Assembly (NCBI GenBank): GCA_021783515.1
Contig: JAJXTV010000023.1
Location: forward strand, 1 to 58,173
Direction: 5' to 3'
DNA: 58,173 nucleotides
Source: Nitrospirota bacterium
GTDB taxonomy: Bacteria; Nitrospirota; Thermodesulfovibrionia; Thermodesulfovibrionales; UBA6898
The stretch's first letter is position 1. Every line of letters begins with the position of its first letter. The translations under genes were made by a program, and so were the position numbers. The notes beneath the pieces were generated by a model. The model was given only the letters and a program-made list of their open reading frames with translations. It was not told the origin of the DNA and made no database searches. Positions 56,652 to 58,173 of this stretch are shown here, one piece after another.

Positions 56652-57914
56652 ATGTTCTTTATTTACAGCATACTTTATACGCTAGTCGCATTCATCCTGC
56701 TTCTGCCGGAGTATCTGAAGAGGCCGGCGGAGCTTCGGCCGCGGTGGCTTCGGGAGAAGTTCGGCTATCTTCCGGAAGCGGCTTCCTCCATCTGGGTGCA
56801 TGCGGTCTCGGTCGGGGAGGTCGGCGCCTCGATCGGGCTACTTCAGAGATTGAAGGCGGAGTATCCCGATTCCGCGCTCCTCCTTTCGACGGTCACGGAC
56901 ACGGGCCGAAAGGTGGCGATCGGCAGGGTGCCGGAGGGGACGCAGGTAGTATATCTTCCCTTTGATATCGGCTTCATTCTCAGGCGGTGCATCAAGAGGC
57001 TGCGGCCGCGTATCTTCATCGTTGTGGAGACGGAGCTCTGGCCGAATGCCTTCAGGGTATTATCGCAGGCCGGTGTCCCCGTCGTGGTAGTAAACGGAAG
57101 GATATCCGAAAGATCGGTCAGTGGATACCGGAAGATTTCTTTTTTCATGAAGAGGGTCTTTTCCTCAGCGCATGGCTTCGGCATGCAGGGAGAAGCGGAC
57201 GCGGGGAGGATTATCGAAATCGGCGCCCCGAAGGACAAGGTGGCGGTGACCGGAAACTTTAAATTCGACATGAAGATGCCGGGGGAAGTCCCTTCCTGGG
57301 CCGGGTCGCTGAGCGGCCCGCTCATCGTCGCCGGAAGCACGCATAGGGGAGAGGAGGAGGTTATCCTCGATGCATACCGTGAAAACAGGGGAAAGTTCCC
57401 GCATCTCTCGCTTATCCTCGCGCCCAGGCACCCCGAACGGTTCAGGGAGGTGGAGGAGCTCCTGAAATCGGCCGGATTCTCCTACAGGAAACGGTCGGAC
57501 CTGGGAGAGACCTCTGGCGCCGGAACCGGCGATGGCGGTGTCATTCTTCTCGACACGATCGGCGAATTGTCGGCTATCTACGGTGCAGCAGATATCGCGG
57601 TGATCGGAAAGAGCTTTATCGGCACGGGAGGCCAGAACCCCCTTGAGCCCGCCTATTGGGGCAAACCTGTCGTCTGCGGGCCGCATATGGAGAACTTTCC
57701 GTTTATCAAGGAGTTCTACCTCGAGGGGGCCGCATTCGAGGTTGACAGCAACACGCTCGCGAAAAAGATCAAGGAGTTGCTTCTCGCCCCTGAAAGTGCC
57801 AGGGCTACCGGCCTAAAGGCACGGGAACTCTTCATGCGCAACTCCGGGGCTGTGGAGCGGGCCATGGGGATGATAAGGGATTATATCAACCCTGCCGCTT
57901 CAGTGCGGCAGTAA
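56652..57914 (+). CDS. waaA: 3-deoxy-D-manno-octulosonic acid (Kdo) transferase
   Basis: From MFFIYSILYTLV the product is 420 residues; a TTG at 56631 is the alternative. The N-terminal hydrophobic anchor is followed by the GT-B domains: SSIWVHAVSVGEVGASIGLL, LLLSTVTDTGRKVA, IVVETELWPNAFRVL, NGRISERSVSGYRKISFF, APRHPERF, and the C-terminal FIGTGGQNPLEPAYWGKPVVCGP. It adds Kdo from CMP-Kdo to the lipid A precursor, the first step of the inner core. The 154-bp gap after lpxB holds the palindrome listed above. Confidence 0.96.
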   Translation: MFFIYSILYTLVAFILLLPEYLKRPAELRPRWLREKFGYLPEAASSIWVHAVSVGEVGASIGLLQRLKAEYPDSALLLSTVTDTGRKVAIGRVPEGTQVVYLPFDIGFILRRCIKRLRPRIFIVVETELWPNAFRVLSQAGVPVVVVNGRISERSVSGYRKISFFMKRVFSSAHGFGMQGEADAGRIIEIGAPKDKVAVTGNFKFDMKMPGEVPSWAGSLSGPLIVAGSTHRGEEEVILDAYRENRGKFPHLSLILAPRHPERFREVEELLKSAGFSYRKRSDLGETSGAGTGDGGVILLDTIGELSAIYGAADIAVIGKSFIGTGGQNPLEPAYWGKPVVCGPHMENFPFIKEFYLEGAAFEVDSNTLAKKIKELLLAPESARATGLKARELFMRNSGAVERAMGMIRDYINPAASVRQ

Positions 57915-57966
57915 ACGCACCACCCAGGTCCATCGTCTTTCTCTCGCCCATCCTCTCTGAAATCAT

Positions 57967-58011
57967 AACTCCTCACATCCCCTTAACTTTGGGGCTGAGA
58001 ACGGGGGAGTT
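57967..58011. terminator. Imperfect hairpin downstream of waaA
   Basis: AACTCC and GGAGTT form the outer pair; CTCA/TGAG and CCCC/GGGG form the inner stem around TTAACTTT. It lies 53 bp after the waaA stop and has no T-run. It may end the operon or act as an operator for the next gene. Confidence 0.35.
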
Positions 58012-58139
58012 AGCATAGTAGATAGATCTTGTAGACTTCGATACTCCTTCCCCCCCACATTTTCGCAATTCTGCAAACCGTTTCGCGCCGATGCATGGGT
58101 GTGCCTGATGAATATCGTTTACAATCAGCAAGTTATAGT

Positions 58140-58155
58140 TGGCATGGGGGATGCA
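58140..58155 (+). promoter_or_regulatory. Sigma-54 promoter at the right edge
   Basis: TGGCATGGGGGATGCA fits TGGCAYR-N4-TTGCA with A in place of the first T of the -12 part, at exact spacing. RNA would start near 58167, so the driven gene lies outside the window. Confidence 0.6.
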
Positions 58156-58173
58156 TTATATATTAGCAAGAAC

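Overview
The window carries a Gram-negative chromosome segment. The evidence is lipid A and Kdo genes (lpxB, waaA), a Wza/Wzc-type polysaccharide export pair, many two-component and cyclic-di-GMP signalling proteins, sigma-54 promoters, a group-3-type NiFe hydrogenase and an archaeal-type S-adenosylmethionine synthetase. This mix fits an anaerobic or microaerophilic member of Nitrospirota (Thermodesulfovibrionia-like) or a related Desulfobacterota lineage. That placement is an inference from gene content; no rRNA or marker gene here decides it. Most of the window is GC-rich and tightly packed. About 41.2-44.7 kb is visibly richer in A/T and looks acquired.

Layout. 1-0.45 kb: end of a fibronectin-III repeat protein. 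0.7-5.6 kb (minus): polysaccharide export operon (Wza-like, Wzc-like tyrosine kinase, membrane J-domain protein, PHP tyrosine phosphatase). 6.1-8.4 kb: a GAF/histidine-kinase/GAF/HD-GYP hybrid with damaged catalytic motifs. 8.55 kb: tRNA-Leu(CAA). 8.7-11.8 kb: lipoprotein, FAH-family enzyme, CHRD protein, mono-haem cytochrome c, DUF488. 12.0-16.1 kb (minus): four-subunit hydrogenase whose large subunit ends exactly at its ligand motif. 16.2-23.9 kb: PilZ protein, a candidate terminated RNA, PAS-GGDEF cyclase, acyl ligase-ACP-acyltransferase fusion, an unassigned conserved protein, HD-GYP protein. 24.0-26.7 kb: hisD, hisG, speD. 26.9-30.4 kb (minus): DUF1015, gap, pgk. 30.6-33.1 kb: a soluble MgtE-like Mg sensor overlapping an NRAMP-family transporter whose metal-site residues are of the Mg-transporting type. 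33.1-37.9 kb: mtnA, polyprenyl synthase, AMMECR1, a coiled-coil membrane protein, DUF4388-J-TPR protein, hemerythrin. 38.0-39.2 kb (minus): archaeal-type SAM synthetase.

39.5-52.7 kb: two paralogous DHA2-type exporters enclose an accessory stretch, a dGTPase, a c-haem sensor kinase with its sigma-54 response regulator, and a ClC channel. The accessory stretch has a transposase remnant, a PD-(D/E)XK-like gene with an attC-like site, and a DUF4209-like protein. The dGTPase is flanked by inverted repeats. 53.3-57.9 kb: sugar oxidoreductase and aminotransferase (GnnA/GnnB-like), lpxB and waaA, suggesting lipid A built on 2,3-diamino-2,3-dideoxyglucose. A sigma-54 promoter at the right edge points to a gene beyond the window.

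The most interesting candidates are the MgtE-sensor/NRAMP pair, the haem-kinase/sigma-54 circuit beside transporters, and the possible structured RNA at about 16.99-17.16 kb. Promoters, RNA structures and repeats were found by eye and are less certain than the protein calls.
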